64,000 nt of DNA from Dioszegia crocea (Eukaryota > Basidiomycota > Tremellomycetes > Tremellales > Bulleribasidiaceae), in the NCBI GenBank assembly GCA_001600615.1, contig BCKK01000006.1, positions 620,001 through 684,000 on the forward strand, in the 5' to 3' direction. Position numbers and translations under genes: made by a program. Below are positions 59,578 through 64,000 of this stretch, in pieces. A model generated the notes under the pieces. The model was not told the origin of the DNA. It saw only the letters and a program-made list of their open reading frames with translations, and ran no database searches. How positions within the stretch are numbered: position 1 is the stretch's first letter; every line of letters begins with the position of its first letter.

Positions 59578-62320
59578 TCAAGCCGAGCCGCCTTTGGCCC
59601 TTCGTACAGGCATCGTAGGCATCATCGTTGTATGGATTGTTGGCGCCTGCAGCGAACCAAAGCGATATGCGCCGTCCGCCATAGGAGGTGGAGGTGGGCC
59701 CATGTTGCTGAGTGGGCTTCTCCTTCCCATCGACCCCGTCATCCCATCCCACATGGTCCTAAATCCCCGACTCGCGTTCTCCGGGACGGCCATCGGCTGG
59801 GGTTGAGGCATAGACATGGGGGTTGGGGGTGTAGGTAGGTGCTTGGGCCGCTTGACATTGCGTAACCACCTATGCTTCTCCACCTTCTCAATGCCCCATC
59901 GGCGCGTAGGGTCGGGCCTGAACATCTTCTCCATGAGGTCACGCGCACCCTCGCTTGTGGGTTTTTTGAGTTTGAATCGGCCGGCGAGAGCGAGGGCCTT
60001 ATCGGGGAAGGGCTGTTCGCCGGTGAGGAGGATGGAGAGGATGATGCCGATAGACCAGATGTCGCAGGGGGAGGCGTGGTACCATGAGCCTTGGATGACT
60101 TCGGGGGAAGCGTAGCTGTACGTCCCGCGGAATGAGCCGTACAGGTTTGGAGATTGGAGGTGGTCTTCAGCTACCGCAGAGCCGAAGTCTATAATTTTGA
60201 CCTAATACATTAGCTTGTGCCTTTAGAGTGGATGATATGACTCACATTGAGATATCGATCAATGACAATGTTTTCATCTTTCAGGTCACGGTGGTAGATC
60301 CCCTTGCCGTGCAGATACGCCACGCCAGATACTAAAGATTAGCGATGGACAGTTGACAAAGAAGATTACTCACCAATCTGCTTGAAGATCCACTTTGCCT
60401 CTTCTTCGGTAAAGCGCACGCTCTCGACCGCCTCGAACAGATCGTGACTGGCTCGTCGGCCCATTCGGGGGCGCGAGACTGAGCCGTCCGACTTTGTCAT
60501 GTGCAGGTCGAACGGATTGACCTCATATGGGCGCATGGGTGAGATGGGGGAGATGAGAGGGGAGGGCGAGCGGTAGGCTGGGGTCTGGAGAAGAGAGACC
60601 CTGCCTCCAGGGTCGGTGTGGGGATCGTGGTGAGCCTGATGCAGAGTGTGATCGTCAGACCAGGGATCGCCATGGAGCTCTTGTACCTAGTCGATCAGCT
60701 TGGTCCGGAAGAGCTAAACTGCAATCTCACCAAAATGAAGAATCGGTCATCCTCGAACAAATCCACCCAGGCAATGATGTTTGGATGATCGCAACCCCTC
60801 AATACCCAACTCTCCATCGGTTCACCATCCACCAACGCATCCTTGGTCTTCTCCAACCTCTCTTTGAAGATGAACTTGACAGCGACTTCCCGGCCCATCT
60901 CATTGCCCCTTCCCGTCATATTGGCAGAGCAGACAAAGCCGAATCCACCCGATCCCAGCTCGTCAGCGATGAGGTATCGCCGTAGGAACTCGGCGGGGAG
61001 GATATGATTCTCGAGGTGCTTGGCCGCTACTGTTGATTTGGCAGGGTGTGATGGGGCTGAAGCGTGGGTTGACTGGGTGTAGATGGAGGTGGTGGTATTT
61101 CCTGCCGGATGCGGGATGCTGAACGAGCCGTGACCACCTGCGACTTGTGGGTCTTGGGAAGTGGTGTGACCAAGGTTTAGGCCGAGGGCGTTGGCGGAGG
61201 AGGAAGATGGGAAGGCAGTGGAAGGTGTGCCCATATCATAGCCGGGAGTGAAGAGGCCGAGCCCCAATGGCGAAGCAGTGGATCGCATGGGTATATCGAG
61301 TTGGACATTGAGGTTGGCGAAAGTGAAGGGGGTAGTCGTAGTGAGTGGTGGCAGCTGGGGTGGAGAGCTTAGTCCAGGTGGACTGGGGTAGTACAGCTGA
61401 TTCTGCTGTGCCACATGTTGAACGCCTAGTACCTCGGCCGGTACGCTTCCTCGACGAAGGTTGGACCAAGATGGCTGTCGGAAGGGGATAGGGGCAGGCG
61501 AGCGACTTCCGGAAGATTGATTTGAGAGATCAGGGCTTTCTGTGGTGGGGGGAGGAGGCTGGAAGGCGGAAGGTGAACGAGGCGTGAGAGTAGCCAGTGG
61601 GCTTTCGCTACCTCGTCTCGGTGGTTTTGGCATCGACTGGATGATGCTCTGTCGAAGGATCTGCGAAGGGGATTCGCTGCTGAGCAGAACCCGCGAGTGG
61701 AAACCCTGCGAGCTCGGGAGGTCGGGCGGTGAGCGTAGCTCGGTGCCGGTGGTGGAGATGGAGGTGAGGCTGCTGGATGTGAGGGGGCCTAGGGTGTTGA
61801 TGTCGATTCGCGCCGAAGGGTGACTGGGGGGAGTAGCGAGATTCCACTTCTCAATCATGACTGAGAGGACATGTGGGGAGGCAGAGTTGGCCTGAGCCTG
61901 ATCGGCGAGATTTCCGGGAGTGAGGGAGGAGGGAGAAGTGATGGGGAAAGGGAATTCGTCAGGGCGACCAGGGGCTGCTGTCATGTCCAATGGTGAGACT
62001 GCGTCGTTGAGGCACAGGTCGTACAGCCTTCGAGGGGACCCAGGGAGTGAAGGCATGTCGGCGATGTAGAACTCCGGAGGAGGCTTGGAGGTCGTGATGG
62101 GGACTCGACGGGGGGAGAGCGATGGAGGTGTGGCGGGTGCAGAGTTGCCAGACTGGACTGTGGACATGCTGCCACGACCTAGCGAGGGCCGGTGGGAGAT
62201 TGGTGAGGAGGGATAAGTACCAGGTGGGTAGAAGACGGAATGACCGATAGGGTCGACCTTTTTGTTACGACTGATTGATTTGGTTCGAAGAGGGGACATG
62301 ATATTCTGAGTATAAGCCAA
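59578..62320 (-). CDS. PAS-kinase-like serine/threonine protein kinase
   Basis: Kinase with a long Ser/Pro-rich N-terminal half (about 440 residues) starting at 62320 or at the in-frame ATG 62299 ([14 protein letters not shown]). The kinase domain begins [20 protein letters not shown], with [13 protein letters not shown] for the ATP lysine. [20 protein letters not shown] follows, then after an insertion of about 90 residues [18 protein letters not shown]. The catalytic loop is [12 protein letters not shown], then [14 protein letters not shown] (DFG) and [13 protein letters not shown]. The [12 protein letters not shown] and DFGSA pair is typical of PAS kinases (PASK, Psk1/Psk2), which act in sugar and metabolic signalling. 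I see no clear PAS domain. Stop 59578-59580; about five introns. Confidence 0.88.
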
Positions 62321-63379
62321 AGCCTCTCGGTAAAGAAGCAGACATGGGGCATGGTGGGGAGGCTGGGGTATATATCTGTGAGGACATGGATATGATAAAC
62401 GTGGATGAGGATTCCACTGGTTACTACCATATGCCTAGCCTCTGCGCCTTCGCATCAAGCTCTGGCTCTGTCGAATGAGGGCTGAGCTCACAATCGAAGC
62501 CTGCGTTCCTGAGCTCCGAGACGGTCGGCCGGCTCCGCGTTCACGGTGGGTGCACCCGTTAGGAGACTCCGCTGAGCTACGGCGCTAAACCAGGTGATGC
62601 TGGCGTAATGCGGTGACGGGAACGTGCCGGGATGATGTATGCGCCAAGGTAGGAGGCGGTAAGGGAAGCGTGAAGAGTGGGGGAAAGCCCCATCCTCGCA
62701 ACACTGGCCCGCATTATATCCTTCTGGCCCACCTCTGAATTTTCAGACGTTGAGGCCAGCCCTACTTGCCCCAAGTGAGCTTAGGCATCAGCTACAAACC
62801 ACATGTCGCGAAATGGGGATCAACTGGTCCAATTTGATGTGCAGAAATCAGGGATAGACGGATAGGTGTTGTATGTCGGACTCACCCTGTTGCGTGTGGC
62901 CATGGGCTTGGCCAGACCCACCAGGAAGCTAATGAGCATCCGGCCCTAAAACGAAGCATCCGGCCCTGAAAGCAGCTGATAGGGCCGAACGGAGAGCGGA
63001 TGAAACAAGTTACTCGGACATGTGAGACAACGACGCGGCAGGCACTGATTGGTCTCGGCTGCGGCGCCCCCTGAGCACCTGATGGCATTTTTCACTATCA
63101 GTGACGCCATGTTTCGTTCGTTCTTGCCGCCAGGAGGCAGACACCGGTACGCGTAGTCGGGGTAGTAACCTATTATCTGATAAGAAATTGAGTTGGGTGC
63201 GGACTTGGGGGTTGCGGAAGCGAGAAGGACGCGAACCAGTCAGGAGCCGTAATGACCGGTGAAACATGGTCCGCTTACATACGCAACCCGCCGTCGCATC
63301 GCATAGTCCACCATTCTGTCTCTGAGTCTCAAACGCACTTACTGGTGGACCACTCTGTGACCGCTAACTTGTCTCACTG
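62321..63379. other. Long divergent promoter region kinase / oxygenase
   Basis: About 1.06 kb with no supported gene. It holds a tRNA-5'-end-like string at 62571-62585 (rejected as a gene) and two direct copies of AGCATCCGGCCCT at 62935 and 62955 with an inverted CGGCCCT at 62981-62987. Confidence 0.5.
62935..62987. repeat. Direct repeat AGCATCCGGCCCT x2 with inverted third half-site
   Basis: AGCATCCGGCCCT occurs at 62935-62947 and 62955-62967, 20 bp apart, and its core CGGCCCT recurs inverted as AGGGCCG at 62981-62987. The arrangement suggests a cluster of transcription factor sites in the promoter region between the kinase and the oxygenase gene. Confidence 0.55.
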
Positions 63380-64000
63380 ATGATGTCGAGCAATAATCGT
63401 ACGATTTTCAATACAGCGCAGCCACCGCAATCTCACATTCTGCCTATCCGTCTCCATTATTCACAACTGGTAGACAATCCTTCGTCTGTATTGACCCAGA
63501 TTCAGCAGGCATTTGGGTCTGCCCAAGGTAGCCTAGGTATCATTCTTATCGATGGTGAGTGCAAACGCCGGTACGGAGCTTGACGTTCCGCCCCGAGGTT
63601 TCGCTTATCATTTCGCAGACTTACCGTCTAATTACTCCACCCTTCGTGCCAGTCTGTTCCACCTCATACATCGCTTGGGCAATTTGCCGGTAGAGGAGCG
63701 GGAAAATCTGGCCAGACCAGAGACATCCTATCTGTTTGGATGGAGCCACGGAAAGGAAGTTATGAATGGTGTCAGTACCTCTTTATGTTTGGCAAGAAAG
63801 CTGGCTAACATTGCAGAGGCCAGATACGCAGAAGGGCTCGTTCTACGCCAATCCACTCATCGACCTACCGGATGTCAGCGAGGGAAAGAGGACGGCGCAT
63901 CCAGAGTGAGCTTCATCCTATGTCATGCTATGGCTTTCTGACTTGACAGGTATTATGCAGGCAATGTCTGGCCGAGAGATATCCCAGAACTACAAGACTT
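63380..64000 (+). CDS. 2-oxoglutarate/Fe(II)-dependent oxygenase, N-terminal part (runs off window)
   Basis: 5' part of an isopenicillin-N-synthase-like dioxygenase. The start is ATG 63380 (or 63383). The first exon gives SHILPIRLHYSQLVDNPSSV and GSAQGSLGIILID, a typical entry strand. After introns, DLPSNYSTLRASLFHLIHRL is the N-terminal helix of the DIOX_N region, and PETSYLFGWSHGKEVMNG plus GRPDTQKGSFYANPLID fit plant/fungal proteins with a WSHGKE motif. EYYAGNVWPRDIPELQDF ends at the window edge. The catalytic core (HxD...H, RxS) lies outside, so substrate and activity cannot be judged. Confidence 0.75.

Noticed and set aside
62571..62585. tRNA-like 5' end (minus strand GCGCCGTAGCTCAGC)
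   Set aside because: The string resembles an acceptor and D-arm start, but no matching 3' acceptor strand or proper T-arm follows on the minus strand.

Overview
The window is protein-coding DNA of a basidiomycete fungus, most likely a tremellomycete (Cryptococcus/Kwoniella-like yeast). The reasons are dense intron-rich genes with introns of about 45-75 nt, CTGAC/CTGAT/CTAAC branch sites about 8-20 nt before the 3' AG, pyrimidine-rich 5' leaders, moderately GC-rich DNA, and a CAP10-type GT90 glycosyltransferase next to ordinary eukaryotic housekeeping genes. I see no prokaryotic operon signals, no CRISPR and no recognisable transposon.

Layout. 1-4.3 kb: the tail of one MFS (monocarboxylate-transporter-like) gene, a second, tandem copy, and DPM1 in convergent orientation. 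4.9-16.4 kb: a glutamine-rich protein, a three-RRM RNA-binding protein and Tudor-SN (SND1). 16.9-24.4 kb: DUG3-type glutamine amidotransferase, an orphan gene bracketed by two palindromes, and a divergent pair of a bestrophin-family channel and RFT1. 26-36 kb: a long disordered protein whose stop overlaps the start of GPN2 by 4 nt, a PHD/chromo-like/AT-hook protein, and MID1. 35.5-46 kb: mitochondrial intermediate peptidase OCT1, an alpha/beta hydrolase, the RNase P subunit RPP1, an orphan coiled-coil-like protein, and GT90/CAP10. 46-50 kb: a small helical protein and two tandem secreted paralogues. 50-64 kb: RPL10, phosphopantetheine adenylyltransferase, the mitochondrial transcription factor B homologue, a large disordered protein with a histone-fold-like N-terminus, a PAS-kinase-like protein kinase, and the start of a 2-oxoglutarate/Fe(II) oxygenase.

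The genes do not form one pathway. DPM1 and RFT1 both serve ER dolichol-linked glycosylation, and GT90 acts on glycans in the secretory pathway. OCT1 and the TFB homologue serve mitochondria. SND1, the RRM protein, RPP1 and RPL10 act in RNA and translation. MID1 and the bestrophin are ion-transport proteins.

The most unusual items are the tandem secreted proteins with fixed ends and variable middles, the overlapping palindromic PACE-like sites (GGTGGCAAA) around an orphan gene, the ATGA overlap of two eukaryotic genes at 29826, and a reading-frame conflict at 26850-27070 that suggests alternative splicing. All exon boundaries were read by eye; the start and stop of each gene are more reliable than its internal junctions.
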